Source of the DNA: Paracoccus aminophilus JCM 7686 | Lineage (GTDB): Bacteria > Pseudomonadota > Alphaproteobacteria > Rhodobacterales > Rhodobacteraceae | NCBI RefSeq assembly: GCF_000444995.1 | Contig: NC_022050.1 | Span: 124,001 to 188,000 of the forward strand | Length of the DNA stretch: 64,000 bases | Reading direction: 5' to 3' | Shown here: positions 41,820-51,029 of the stretch, in pieces | How positions within the stretch are numbered: position 1 is the stretch's first letter | Layout: each line of letters opens with the position of its first letter | The notes under the pieces: generated by a model | What the model was told of the DNA's origin: nothing | What the model saw: only the letters and a program-made list of their open reading frames with translations | Databases searched by the model: none | Program-made: the position numbers and the translations under genes

Positions 41820-41924
41820 TCGGAAAATTGTCTCCGCTCATTCGAATATGCGGCACTCTGGCAGGTCTGGCTGCGCCGCGCCCCGTTCGTTCAGAGGGGG
41901 AAAAGCCGGAAAGACTGTGGCAGT

Positions 41925-42455
41925 ATGGGCCTCAGGGGCTATTCTGCCCCGTTCAACGGCAATTTTCAGCGGAACACTTCCTTGTTCAATCTTCGCATAT
42001 TGGCAGCCGCCCTCCTGATGTCGCCCGTTCTTGCCAGCCCGTCGCAGGCCCAGGACATCTATTATGAGCTTGATGGCGGGGTGGTTTCGGGAGGGCTTTA
42101 TGCCGATGCGATCATGGAACTGCCGGTGCATGAGCTCTTCACCAACACTGCGGTGACCGAAGGCGTTCAGCATTTCGAGGGCCCCTTGATGCGCGATGTG
42201 CTGGGCGAGTTGCGGCGGGAGGAGGGAGAACTGGTCATCCTCGGCGCGCTGAACGGCTATGAAATCGAAGTGCCGATGGAGGATTTCCACCGCTTCGACG
42301 TGGTCCTTGCCCATAGTATGAACGGCGAGCGGCTAAGCCCACGCGACAAGGGGCCGTATTGGATCGTCTATCCCCGCGATCAGCATCAGGAGTTGCAGGA
42401 TATCCGCTATGACACCCGCTGGGTCTGGCAGCTGAACCGGATCGAGATCCGGTGA
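41925..42455 (+). CDS. Small exported protein with sulfite-oxidase-type molybdopterin-binding fold
   Basis: About 176 residues with a signal peptide ending SPSQAQ. The mature part resembles the oxidoreductase molybdopterin-binding domain (VPMEDFHRFDVVLAHSMNGE, then RDKGPYWIVYPRD). The catalytic Cys that ligates molybdenum is not seen, so it is probably not an enzyme. Its stop overlaps the GTG of the kinase gene, suggesting it works with the kinase, perhaps as a periplasmic co-sensor. The start is uncertain: the ATG at 41925 or a TTG at 41982 closer to the signal peptide. Confidence 0.65.
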   Translation: MGLRGYSAPFNGNFQRNTSLFNLRILAAALLMSPVLASPSQAQDIYYELDGGVVSGGLYADAIMELPVHELFTNTAVTEGVQHFEGPLMRDVLGELRREEGELVILGALNGYEIEVPMEDFHRFDVVLAHSMNGERLSPRDKGPYWIVYPRDQHQELQDIRYDTRWVWQLNRIEIR

Positions 42456-44245
42456 CCCGGCTCCCGCGCCAACTGCTCGGGGTTGTCCTGCCGCTTTTGA
42501 CCATTGCCGTCTTTGCGACCGTGCTGGCATTTTCCTACCGGCAGCTTACGGTTGCGCAAAGCACGCTGCGGATCGAGATCACCCAGAATATGCTCTGGGT
42601 AATCTCCCGCGCCGAAGCCGCGCATCTGCGGCTGGCCGAGGCCACGGCCCATGCCGGCACGGGTGACAGGGCCGAGTTGCACGAAAAGCTGGATATCTGG
42701 TTCAGCACGGCACGGGTGCTGCTGGATGAGCCGCAGCGCTCGCGGATGTTGCATCTGGGACTGGCTGACACGCTTGCGGCGTTGGAAGAAGCAGGACCAC
42801 AGCTTGAGGCCGATATTGCCCAGCTGCTGCGGGGCGATGTCTCGGCGAAAGACAGGCTTCAAATGGTACTTCAACCCCTGACACGCCAGCTCGGGCGGGC
42901 GGCGAACCGGGCGATGGTGGCGGAATGGAACGACATAGGCGCCCAGCTGGACGAGACCGCCAGCCGGATGCGCCAGATTGGCCTGTCACTCGGGGTGATT
43001 GCGCTGGCGGGCGGGGTGCTGATCCTGACGCTTGTGCTGACTGCCCGGTCCTCGAACCGCAGGGCCGCGCAGTTGCAGGCCGAGCGGGCGTTTTCTCAGC
43101 TGCTGGTCAGCGCCGGGGATCGCGGCGTCGTGGCTTTCGATGCGGCGGGAAGATGTTCGCTCTGGAACGAGGTGATGGAAAAGCTGCTCGGCACCCGTGC
43201 CAGGGATGCTCTCGGGCGGGTGCCGGATGAAATCAGCGGCCTTTTCGCCACGGAACAGGTCGGGGCGCTGCTTTCCGACATCATGGGCGGGCGGGCGCGG
43301 GTATCGCTGGACCAACCGGTGTTCGGGCCGGATGGCGGCCCGCCCGCCTATGTCGACCTGATGGGCTTTCCGCTGCGGTCCGAGGGTCAGGTGATCGGCG
43401 CTGTGCTGATCGCATCGGATGTGACCGAACGCCATGATGCGCAGCGCGAACTGGCCCGGCACCGCGACCATCTGGAGGCAGAGGTTGCGCACCGCACCGA
43501 AGAGCTGGATGCAGCGCTGACGCGCGAACGCGCTTCGCTGGAGATCTACCGCAACTTCGCCGCCATGGTCTCGCATCAGTTTCGCACGCCGCTGGCGGTG
43601 ATCGATTCCGGTCTGCAACGCCTGATCCGGCGAGGCGGCAGCGCCGATCCGGATGAGATCGGCGAACGCGCCACCCGCGCGCGCGGCGCTGTGGCGCAAC
43701 TGGTGCGGCTGGTGGAAAGCATTCTTGATGCGGCGCGCCTTGATGCCGGCCAGATGACCCGCAATGCGCACCAGCTTGATATTGCAGAGCTGGTGAAGAC
43801 CATTGTCTCACGTGAAGGTCAAAGCCTTTCTCCGGTCCATATAGAAACCGGGGCCACGCCCGCCAATGTCACCGGAGATGCCACCCAGATCGAGCATATC
43901 CTGCTCAACCTTCTGACCAACGCCCGCAAATATACAGGGGCGGGCCTGCCGATCCGCGTCACCATCAGCGCGGAGGACGGGCAGGTGCAGGTCACGGTGG
44001 CGAACCGGGGCCGGATCGTTGCCAAAGACCGGCCGCATGTCTTTGATCGCTACTATCGCGGCGGCGGAGTCGAGGGGATCGGCGGCATCGGCCTTGGCCT
44101 TTACATGGCGCGCAGCCTGGCGCGGATCCAAGGTGGTGATCTGGCTTTGCTGGATCCGCCCGAGGATGGAAACGTGGATGAGGTGGTCTTTGCGCTTACC
44201 CTTCCCGCAACCGACCCGGAAAGGAGCGACAATGCGAGGATCTGA
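42452..44245 (+). CDS. Membrane sensor histidine kinase with PAS domain
   Basis: A 597-residue hybrid-free kinase. Two membrane helices (about residues 9-28 and 175-197) flank a helical periplasmic domain. Then a PAS domain (about 215-330, with VVAFDAAGRCSLWNEVMEKL), a coiled-coil linker, the HisKA box MVSHQFRTPLAVIDSG with H375, and the HATPase domain (NLLTNARKYT; GIGGIGLGLYMARSLA). Starts with GTG overlapping the upstream stop. Overlaps the response regulator by 14 bp. Signal unknown; the upstream molybdopterin-fold protein may supply it. Confidence 0.88.
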   Translation: MTRLPRQLLGVVLPLLTIAVFATVLAFSYRQLTVAQSTLRIEITQNMLWVISRAEAAHLRLAEATAHAGTGDRAELHEKLDIWFSTARVLLDEPQRSRMLHLGLADTLAALEEAGPQLEADIAQLLRGDVSAKDRLQMVLQPLTRQLGRAANRAMVAEWNDIGAQLDETASRMRQIGLSLGVIALAGGVLILTLVLTARSSNRRAAQLQAERAFSQLLVSAGDRGVVAFDAAGRCSLWNEVMEKLLGTRARDALGRVPDEISGLFATEQVGALLSDIMGGRARVSLDQPVFGPDGGPPAYVDLMGFPLRSEGQVIGAVLIASDVTERHDAQRELARHRDHLEAEVAHRTEELDAALTRERASLEIYRNFAAMVSHQFRTPLAVIDSGLQRLIRRGGSADPDEIGERATRARGAVAQLVRLVESILDAARLDAGQMTRNAHQLDIAELVKTIVSREGQSLSPVHIETGATPANVTGDATQIEHILLNLLTNARKYTGAGLPIRVTISAEDGQVQVTVANRGRIVAKDRPHVFDRYYRGGGVEGIGGIGLGLYMARSLARIQGGDLALLDPPEDGNVDEVVFALTLPATDPERSDNARI

Positions 44246-45296
44246 CGATAAAGGGTTGATCCTTTGCATCGACGATGAGGTCGACCTGCTGCGTGATCTG
44301 GCCGAGGAACTGCGCGAGGCAGGCTATGGCGTGATCGAGGCCAGCAACGGGGCCGAGGCTCTGGATCAGCTGGAGGAGGTGCAGCCGGACCTGATCCTTT
44401 GCGATATCTCGATGCCGGGGATGAATGGCCACGCGTTGCTGCAAGCGGTGAAGGCTGCGGGCGGAAGCAATGCGGCGGCACCCTTTGTCTTCCTGACCGC
44501 GCTGGCGGAACGGGAACAGATCATCGAGGGTAAGCGCCTCGGTGCCGACGATTATCTGATCAAGCCGATCGACTATGACCTGATGCTGGCCACGGTCGAG
44601 GCACGGCTGCGCCAGATCCGGCTCTGGCCCGCGCGGGCGGCCATCCCCATACCATGGGCTGCTTCTGACCGGCCCGAGGCGCTGGCGGTTCTTGATCTGC
44701 TGGCGGTCGGCGTCATCCTGACCGATGCCGGGCGCCGGGTGCATTTCGTGAATGCGGCGGCCAGAGGCATCCTGCAAGATACGGGCGCGCTCATCACCGA
44801 AGGGGCGCTCAGCGCCACAGACGACAGCGAAAGCCGGAAGCTCGGATCATGGCTGCAGCAGATCGCGCAGGAGGGGCCGGACAGCGGTGTCAGCCCGCTC
44901 GCCCTGCCCTGCCCGGACGGAGAGCGAAGCCTTTCTCTGCTCGGAGTGCCGTTTCAGGCGAATGGACACGCGGCCCGGATCGCGATCTTTCTCGGCGACC
45001 GCCAGAAGCCGCCGCTGCCGCGCGCCGAGACGCTTTCCGCGCTCTATGGCCTGACCCCGACCGAGGCCCGGATTGCGCTGCTTCTCGCCAGTGGAGACAA
45101 ACCGGCAGCCATTGCGACCGCCCTCGGCGTCTCTGCAACCACCGTCGCCTTCCATCTGCGCAACATATTCGAGAAGACGGGTGCAGACCGGCAGGCGACG
45201 CTGGTCGGTATCCTCTTCGCTTGCCCGGCGATATCGGAAGCGTCATCGCTTCCTGTTGCCGAGGTCAATCGAACAGACCGCTGCGGCACCGAGTGA
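44232..45296 (+). CDS. Response regulator with REC, PAS-like and LuxR-type HTH domains
   Basis: About 354 residues. The receiver domain (1-125) has acidic pair IDDE, phosphorylated D58 in LILCDISMPGMNG, and YLIKPID. The middle region looks PAS-like (LAVGVILTDAGRRVHFVNAA). The C-terminal LuxR/FixJ helix-turn-helix reads LTPTEARIALLLASGDKPAA then ALGVSATTVAFHLRNIFEKT. A good AAGGAG site precedes the ATG, which lies within the kinase gene. It may control the divergent VWA operon. A small palindrome AACGTCCGGACGTT at its stop could help terminate transcription. Confidence 0.88.
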   Translation: MRGSDDKGLILCIDDEVDLLRDLAEELREAGYGVIEASNGAEALDQLEEVQPDLILCDISMPGMNGHALLQAVKAAGGSNAAAPFVFLTALAEREQIIEGKRLGADDYLIKPIDYDLMLATVEARLRQIRLWPARAAIPIPWAASDRPEALAVLDLLAVGVILTDAGRRVHFVNAAARGILQDTGALITEGALSATDDSESRKLGSWLQQIAQEGPDSGVSPLALPCPDGERSLSLLGVPFQANGHAARIAIFLGDRQKPPLPRAETLSALYGLTPTEARIALLLASGDKPAAIATALGVSATTVAFHLRNIFEKTGADRQATLVGILFACPAISEASSLPVAEVNRTDRCGTE

Positions 45297-45309
45297 ACGT
45301 CCGGACGTT
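45296..45309 (+). terminator. Short palindrome at the end of the response-regulator gene
   Basis: AACGTCCGGACGTT followed by T overlaps the stop codon. A weak hairpin (5-bp stem); a possible terminator. Confidence 0.3.
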
Positions 45310-45312
45310 TGC

Positions 45313-45456
45313 TCAATGTTTTCCTGCTCCTTCAAGCAGTTTCAGAAAAGCCTGCCTCACATCTTGCGGTAGCGCAAAATATGCCTTTAGCAGGTCGCTG
45401 AAATAGTCGCTGAGCCGGAACGCTTTCCCGTCATCGGGTCCGGTTCGACTGATGGG
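45313..45456 (-). pseudogene. C-terminal fragment of an unidentified gene
   Basis: The minus frame contains DGKAFRLSDYFSDLLKAYFA then LPQDVRQAFLKLLEG and a stop at 45313. It looks like a genuine protein end of about 45 residues, interrupted on its upstream side by the IS21 remnant. Family not recognised. Confidence 0.35.
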
Positions 45457-45499
45457 TCATGTCTGTCGGCGCGTCCACGGCTCGCTTCTGTGTCCATGT

Positions 45500-46920
45500 T
45501 TCCCTTCATGCCCCCAGCGAAGGCCTCCAGGAGCCGCAGGATCTGGACATATTCGCGCCGCCCCTGGCGGTTCATCCGCACCTCCATCAGGCGGCGCAAG
45601 GTGGCGAACTCCTCCGGCAGGTCCCAGCCCTGCAACGGGGCCGCCTGATCCAACGCGTTGATCTTCTGCTCGATCAGCGGAAGGTAATGAATCGGGTCGA
45701 AGACGAGTTCATCGCGATCCCAGCATCGGGGATGCGGGCGATCACCTCACCGCGGCAGCCGATCACCACCTCATGGATGTATCCCCGGATCCAGACATCC
45801 TGATGGCCGTGCGCGACCGGCACCGAGTAATCATTGGTCTTGTAGCGCACCAGAGATTGCGACGAGACCCGGCCATTGTCCTGGTCGCAGGCATCGAACG
45901 GCGCCGCCGGGAGGGCGCGCATCCCAGCAAGGTCACGTTGCAATCTCTCGCCGATCGTCTCGCTTTCGCCCCGCAGGACGGCACGCTGACGTTTGAGGCA
46001 TTGTTCCTCCAGCCAGAGGTTGAACGCCTCCCAAGTGTCAAACGCCGGCATCGGCACCATGAAGTTGCGCCGCGAGTAGCCCACCAAGCCTTCGACATTG
46101 CACTTATCGTTGCCCTTGCCAGGCCGGCCATAGCGATCCCGGATCAGGTAATGCGACAGGAACCCGCTGAACAGTGATGCCCGCTTGCGCGTCCCGTCCG
46201 GCAGGATCTTTGCCACCAGGCACCGGTCGTTGTCGTAGAGCACAGACTGGGGAACCGCGCCGAAGAACGCGAAGGCATGGATGTGGCCATCCACCCAGGC
46301 CTCGGCCACTGCTGCAGGATAAGCCCGGACATAACAGCCATCGCTGTGCGGGAGGTCCAGAACGAAGAAGTGCGCCTTCTGCTCAACACCACCGATCCGG
46401 ACCAAAGCCTCGCCGAAGTCGGCCTGAGCGTGACCCGGCGGATGCGACAGCGGCACGAACACCTCCTGGCCACGTCGTTCCCGCTCCCGGATGTAGTCTT
46501 CGATGATCGTATAGCCGCCGGTGAAGCCACACTCATCGCGAAGCCGGTCAAACACCCGCTTCGCTGTATGCCGCTGCTTGCGCGGCATCGTTCGGTCCGC
46601 TTCCAGCCAGCCATCGATGATCGGGAGGAACGGATCGAGCTTAGGACGTCGGATCTCCGCCTGACGTCGATAACCCGGCGGAACCGAAAACGACATCATC
46701 TTCCGAACCGTGTCCCGCGACACGTTGAACACCCGCGTCGCTTCCCGCTGACTCATGCCATCCGCACAAGCCTGACGAACTCTCAGATATAGCTCCACGC
46801 TGTAAATCCCCACGCCCTCCCTGCAAACGCAGAAAGGGAAAAGTGGACGACTTTTAAACCGCCCGCAGCCGCATCATGCCGCCGCTTCCGTGGACGAATT
46901 TCGCACCGCCGTTCTCATAC
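45500..46920 (-). mobile_element. IS21-family remnant (istA only, frameshifted and truncated)
   Basis: The region spans the left end of an IS21-type element (about 46815-46920, AT-poor leader) through a broken istA. The C-terminal part of istA and the whole of istB are missing. The element cannot transpose by itself. Confidence 0.75.
45515..46813 (-). pseudogene. istA: IstA transposase of an IS21-type element, frameshifted and 3'-truncated
   Basis: The long frame begins IYSVELYLRVRQACADGMSQ with a helix-turn-helix (QREATRVFNVSRDTVRKMM) and has the DDE domain (HAQADFGEALVRIGG, VLYDNDRCLVAK, NVEGLVGYSRRNF). Near 45740 it shifts frame: the expected continuation CWDRDELVFDPIHYLPLIEQ is in a second frame, which runs on through DQAAPLQGWDLPEEFATLRR to LRLLEAF. 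The last 50-60 residues are absent. Confidence 0.85.
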
Positions 46921-47013
46921 TCAAAGGGCGCAGGTAATGAAGCCCTGCACCCCTTGTATGACATCGCAATCTACTTAGGCAGATCTTAAGTTCTGACTCA
47001 ATGGGCCTGCTAA

Positions 47014-47040
47014 TAGGACATTCTCTAGAAAATAGTCCTA
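47014..47040. repeat. Imperfect palindrome at the end of the nitroreductase gene
   Basis: TAGGAC / GTCCTA arms flank an AT-rich core with TCTAGA. It includes the stop codon of the minus-strand gene ending at 47038. May be its terminator, or a site at the edge of the IS21 remnant. Confidence 0.35.
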
Positions 47041-47682
47041 CCGGGGCGCGCCAATTGGCTGGATATAGGTCACGATCGAGTTTGAGGGCAGTTCCAACGC
47101 CTCTGCGATGGCCTGCCGGTTGGCTGCGCCACCAATCAGGCAGGTGCCCAAGGCTTCGGCAACGCAGGCCAGATAGACATTTTGCGCTGCGACTGCTGCA
47201 TTGACATGCGCACCCACAGCCAGAGCCTGATCGTCAGCACCTTCTGCGGCTGCGCGCAACTTTTCGCCGTCCGAGACGTAAATCAGCAGGGCGGGTGCAC
47301 GCGATACAAAGGCGCTGTCCGAGGAAATCGCCCGGATATCCGTATCGCTTACCTTGTCCAGGGTGTTCGTCTCATGGGCATGTCTGAACAGCCCCTCGGC
47401 GGTCGCGAGGTAGATCACTGTATCATGCCCCGACCGCCAGGAAGGCGCGGTCTGGCCGCCGCTGTCCGGTCGGTTCACGCCGTTTGCTGCCCAAAGCAGC
47501 CGCAACAGGGCATCCTGCGCCACAGGGGCCGAGCCGAAACGTCGCACGGATTGGCGGCCCTCAAGCGCTGCTTGAAGTGTCACATCCCCGATGGCGGCGG
47601 ATGCTGGAACGACGGTGGCGGCCAGCGCCATTGGGGCTGCGGCGGATGTCGCCAGAAAGCGACGGCGGTTCAGGTCATTCAT
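47038..47682 (-). CDS. Tat-exported nitroreductase-family flavoprotein
   Basis: A 214-residue protein. The start at 47682 follows GAGGAG and gives a Tat-type leader NRRRFLATSAAAPMALA ending PASAA. The body is nitroreductase-like: LEGRQSVRRFG, LLRLLWAANGVNR, and GACVAEALGTCLIG-like C-terminal residues. Nitroreductases use FMN; an exported one is unusual. It is the last gene downstream of nqrDEF-apbE-nqrM-CBS on the same strand, so it may receive FMN or electrons from that system (inference). Confidence 0.75.
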   Translation of the reverse strand: MNDLNRRRFLATSAAAPMALAATVVPASAAIGDVTLQAALEGRQSVRRFGSAPVAQDALLRLLWAANGVNRPDSGGQTAPSWRSGHDTVIYLATAEGLFRHAHETNTLDKVSDTDIRAISSDSAFVSRAPALLIYVSDGEKLRAAAEGADDQALAVGAHVNAAVAAQNVYLACVAEALGTCLIGGAANRQAIAEALELPSNSIVTYIQPIGAPR

Positions 47683-47707
47683 GGCTTTCTCTCCTCTTTG
47701 AAACTGT

Positions 47708-48109
47708 TCAGCGCCACTGCAGTGACAGCGCACGCAGCACATCGGTACGGCTGACCTGTCCGAGTAGCCTGCCTTCTTCGACCACCGGGAAGCGGCGGAA
47801 GGCGGACTTGACGAACCGCTCCGCGGCAGAAACGAGATCCAGATTTGCGTCAAAGACCTCAAGTTCAGTCGACATCAGATCGGCAACCGTGCCGCCCCAT
47901 TCTTTGTAATAGGCGGCGGAAAGCGCAGCTTTCAGACCATCGCGCTTTGAGAGTACCCCCACGAGATTGCCTTCGTCGTCCAGGACGCATGCGCCGGAAA
48001 CTCCGGCATCGAGCAGGGTCGTGATGGCACGGATGATCTCAGTCTCCGGGCTCAGGGTGACCAGGTCGGTCACCATGTAATCCCTGACGCGGGCGATCGT
48101 GTCACTCAT
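47708..48109 (-). CDS. Two-CBS-domain protein
   Basis: A 133-residue protein made of two CBS motifs (VRDYMVTDLVTLSPETEIIR and VADLMSTELEVFDANLDLVS), which bind adenosine nucleotides and sense energy state. The ATG at 48109 follows AAAGGGGGAC and overlaps the end of nqrM by 8 bp. It is in the nqr downstream unit, so a regulatory role for NQR or the nitroreductase is plausible, not shown. Confidence 0.85.
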   Translation of the reverse strand: MSDTIARVRDYMVTDLVTLSPETEIIRAITTLLDAGVSGACVLDDEGNLVGVLSKRDGLKAALSAAYYKEWGGTVADLMSTELEVFDANLDLVSAAERFVKSAFRRFPVVEEGRLLGQVSRTDVLRALSLQWR

Positions 48110-48266
48110 GCTTGTCCCCCTTTCTTTTCGGGCAGGCGTGACAGGCGTTCTGACAGGCAAGCCCGCCGCACGATCCCCTGATCGGCGTACGCCGGAACAT
48201 GACGCCCAAGCTCAGCCCCAACATGGCAAGAGCAAAGATCAGTAATGTGAACACCAGTGTCTGCAT
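48102..48266 (-). CDS. nqrM: NqrM, NQR maturation protein (DUF539)
   Basis: A 54-residue protein: one membrane helix (QTLVFTLLIFALAMLGLSLG), then RGSCGGLACQNACHACPKRK with four cysteines, the hallmark of NqrM, which delivers iron for the intramembrane Fe centre of NqrD/NqrE. It starts 9 bp after apbE ends on the same strand and overlaps the CBS gene. Its presence supports a real NQR rather than RNF complex. Confidence 0.88.
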   Translation of the reverse strand: MQTLVFTLLIFALAMLGLSLGVMFRRTPIRGSCGGLACQNACHACPKRKGDKHE

Positions 48267-48275
48267 CGCCGGCTC

Positions 48276-49208
48276 CTATCTTATCAGACGTGCGGCGAAT
48301 GCCGCGTTATGGCGTGCGCGTAACCCATTGCCGTCGCGGATCAGGAAAAGCGCCCCAAGGTTCTGGGCCTCTGCAAAGGCGATCCCTTGGTTTTCGCCCA
48401 TCACCATCAGCGCGGTCGCCATCGCATCGGCGCGCATCGCATCGGGGGCAATGACGGAAACCGAGGCGATGCCGTTCGACACCGGTTGCCCGGTTGCAGG
48501 GTCAATCACATGCGACCAGCGCCGCCCGCCATGATAGAACCCGTTGATGGCATCGCCCGAGGTCGCCACGGCATTTGAGGACAGGCGGATGCGGCTATGC
48601 ACACTGCCCGTCAGCGGATTGAGGATACCAACGGGCCAATTGCCATAGGCACGGATTTCGCCGCCGATTTCGACGATGAAATCATCTGTTTCCTGCGCCA
48701 GTATGTCCGTCAGTTTGTCCACTGCAAAACCTTTAGCGATGCCGCAAAGATCAAGCGTTACCGGCGCGTCGGCTGTCAGCTGGCCCCCCTCGCAGCGGAT
48801 GGCCTGCCACGCGCCTGCGCGGAATGTGCCCCGGATTGGGCCAAAGCCATAGCGATGCACGGCGGGACCCACGCTGGGGTCGCAGGCTCCGCCGCTCGTA
48901 GCAGCCACCGCTAGTGCGGCCCGCGTCACATGTTCGAAATCCACAGAAACCGAAATCGTCCGTAATCCGGTATTGAAGCGTGACAGGGCGCTATCCGGGA
49001 GAAAGGGGCTCATCTCGGTATCTATGGCGGTAAGAGCGGTGCGAATGCGGTCGGTAATGGCAACCGGATCGCGTAGCACTGCAGAAATGACGGTCCAGGT
49101 GGTGCCGAATGCACGCCCCGAAAGACGGGTTCGGCTGCCTGCGAATGCCGGCAGCGGCAGGCCAGCAAGGGCGATCCCGAACAATACGCTGCGGCGGGTC
49201 GGTCGCAT
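48276..49208 (-). CDS. apbE: ApbE, FAD:protein FMN transferase
   Basis: About 310 residues. The ATG at 49208 lies 4 bp after the nqrF stop and begins a Tat-like leader (RPTRRSVLFGIALAG). Conserved ApbE motifs: VTLDLCGIAKGFAVDKL, FIVEIGGEIRAYG and SHVIDPATGQPV. It attaches FMN to Thr or Ser of NqrB and NqrC in the periplasm. Here the NqrC site reads SGAS, so Ser would be the acceptor. Confidence 0.9.
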   Translation of the reverse strand: MRPTRRSVLFGIALAGLPLPAFAGSRTRLSGRAFGTTWTVISAVLRDPVAITDRIRTALTAIDTEMSPFLPDSALSRFNTGLRTISVSVDFEHVTRAALAVAATSGGACDPSVGPAVHRYGFGPIRGTFRAGAWQAIRCEGGQLTADAPVTLDLCGIAKGFAVDKLTDILAQETDDFIVEIGGEIRAYGNWPVGILNPLTGSVHSRIRLSSNAVATSGDAINGFYHGGRRWSHVIDPATGQPVSNGIASVSVIAPDAMRADAMATALMVMGENQGIAFAEAQNLGALFLIRDGNGLRARHNAAFAARLIR

Positions 49209-49212
49209 CGGC

Positions 49213-50430
49213 TCAGATCCCGAAATCGTCATTGTGAATGTCCTCCGGTTCGACACCGCAATCGTCCAGCACGGCTCGCACCGCTTGGATCATCAGGGGC
49301 GGGCCGCAAAGATAGTATTCGCAATCCTCGGGGGCAGAGTGATCCTTCAGATAACTGACATAGGCCACGTCATGCACGAACCCGGTGGCGCCTTGCCAGT
49401 CGTCACCTCTTGAGGGTTGCGACAGTGCGGGCGTCCAGCGGAAATTCGGATGTTGCCGGGCGAGTTCTTCGAACTCATCGGCATAGAACAGCTCTGCCTT
49501 TGAGCGAGCCCCATACCAGAAGCTGATCTGACGCCCGGTCCCGGCGCTAAGCTGTTCATGGATCATCGCCCGCAATGGTGCCATGCCGACGCCGCCGCCG
49601 ATAAAGACCATCTCTTTTTCCGTGTCTTGCACGCGGAATTCGCCGTAGGGACCAGCGATTTCGACCACATCCCCCGGCTTCAAACCGAACAGCCATGACG
49701 AAACAATCCCGGGCGGCACATCTGGATTTCCGGGTGGCGGCGTTGCCAGCCGGATGTTCAGTACGACCGAACCCTCGTCCTGCGGACGTGAGGCGACCGA
49801 ATAGGCGCGCGAGACCGGCGCTGCGGACTGTGCCACAAGATCAAGGATGCCCAGCCGTTCCCATTCCTCACGGAACGCTGCGGGCTGGTTGATATCGGAA
49901 TAGGCGCGACGATAGGTAGGGGCGGTCACCTGAACGAAGTTTCCCGCTTGGAAATCGAATGAGGCACCTTCGGGCAGAGCCAGGGCGATTTCGCGGATCA
50001 GGGGCGTCAGACTGGTAATGCTAGTTACGCGGCAGATATGGCTGACCGAACCCAGCACGTCCTCGGGTACGTTTACGGCCATATCTCCGCGCACCGTAAC
50101 CTGACAAGCCAGCCGCACGCCTGCTCGCAGATCTGCAGGGGAAAGCCGCGCAGTCTCGGTCGCCAGCGGCCCCTGCGTGCCGGTGACGCCCGAGACCCGG
50201 CATAGGCCACAGGTGCCCTGTCCGGCACAGCCAGATGGGACAGGCACGCCGGCCCCGTTCAGCAGGTCTAGCAGTTTCTCGTTACTTTGCCCGTCGATCC
50301 GGCGCTGGCCGTTCAGGGTGAGCACCACTGGGCGTGAGGGCAGCAGCTGGGCGCGGGCTTTCTGTAAGGCCCAGGCCAGCAGGATGGTCAGCCCGGTCAG
50401 AAATATCAGGGCGAACAGGATCTCGGTCAC
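49213..50430 (-). CDS. nqrF: NqrF, NADH-oxidising subunit
   Basis: A 405-residue NqrF. One N-terminal helix, a 2Fe-2S domain ([10 protein letters not shown], with a fourth Cys in LACQVT), an FAD domain with [10 protein letters not shown], and an NADH domain with [24 protein letters not shown] enters the pump here. Its start overlaps the nqrE stop. It lies on the opposite strand from nqrABC because of the inversion. Confidence 0.95.
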   Translation of the reverse strand: MTEILFALIFLTGLTILLAWALQKARAQLLPSRPVVLTLNGQRRIDGQSNEKLLDLLNGAGVPVPSGCAGQGTCGLCRVSGVTGTQGPLATETARLSPADLRAGVRLACQVTVRGDMAVNVPEDVLGSVSHICRVTSITSLTPLIREIALALPEGASFDFQAGNFVQVTAPTYRRAYSDINQPAAFREEWERLGILDLVAQSAAPVSRAYSVASRPQDEGSVVLNIRLATPPPGNPDVPPGIVSSWLFGLKPGDVVEIAGPYGEFRVQDTEKEMVFIGGGVGMAPLRAMIHEQLSAGTGRQISFWYGARSKAELFYADEFEELARQHPNFRWTPALSQPSRGDDWQGATGFVHDVAYVSYLKDHSAPEDCEYYLCGPPLMIQAVRAVLDDCGVEPEDIHNDDFGI

Positions 50431-51029
50431 GGCAGACTGACCCCCACGAATGCGGAAAAGCCCATCGACATGATCCCGGCGACTATGAAGGCGGCGCCAA
50501 GCCCTTCGAGCCCACGCGGCATATCAGCATAGCGCAGCCGCTCGCGAATGGCGGCAAATGCGGTGATCGCAAGCGCCCAACCAATGCCGGTGCCGATACC
50601 GTACACCGTGCTTTGCGTCAGATCGTAGTCACGCTCGACCATGAAAAGACTACCGCCAATGATCGCGCAGTTGATGGCCAGCAGCGGTAGATAGATCCCC
50701 ATGGCGGCATGCAGCGCGGGCGCATAACGGTCCAGAACCATTTCCAGCACCTGTACCATAGCGGCGACGATGCCTAGAAAGGTAATCAGTCGCAGGAAGT
50801 TCAGATCGAGATCGCCAAATCCGACCCATGCCAGCGCGCCGGGTGCCAGTACCCACGCGTAAAGCAGGTGATTGAGAGGCACCGACAGACCCTGCACCAC
50901 GATCAGCGAGATGCCGACGCCAAAGGCAGTCTTCACCTGCCGTGACACCGCAAGAAAGGTGCACATGCCTAGGAAGAACGACAGTGCGAGGTTTTCCTCA
51001 AAAATGGAACGCTGGAAGAGGTCGATCAT
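50427..51029 (-). CDS. nqrE: NqrE, membrane subunit
   Basis: A 200-residue membrane protein with six helices. The two conserved cysteines that, with those of NqrD, hold the intramembrane Fe-S centre are in [13 protein letters not shown] and [15 protein letters not shown]. Overlaps nqrD and nqrF by 4 bp each. Confidence 0.95.
   Translation of the reverse strand: MIDLFQRSIFEENLALSFFLGMCTFLAVSRQVKTAFGVGISLIVVQGLSVPLNHLLYAWVLAPGALAWVGFGDLDLNFLRLITFLGIVAAMVQVLEMVLDRYAPALHAAMGIYLPLLAINCAIIGGSLFMVERDYDLTQSTVYGIGTGIGWALAITAFAAIRERLRYADMPRGLEGLGAAFIVAGIMSMGFSAFVGVSLP

Noticed and set aside
40746..41924. Upstream part of the long plus-strand frame that ends at 42455
   Set aside because: It runs antisense through the VWA and membrane-protein genes. 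The real protein begins at the signal peptide near 41925-41982.
46973..46989. TTAAG-N6-CTAAG-like direct repeat near the IS21 remnant
   Set aside because: Only one half-site is perfect, and the position is downstream of a gene and beside a decayed IS, not at a promoter. Probably chance.
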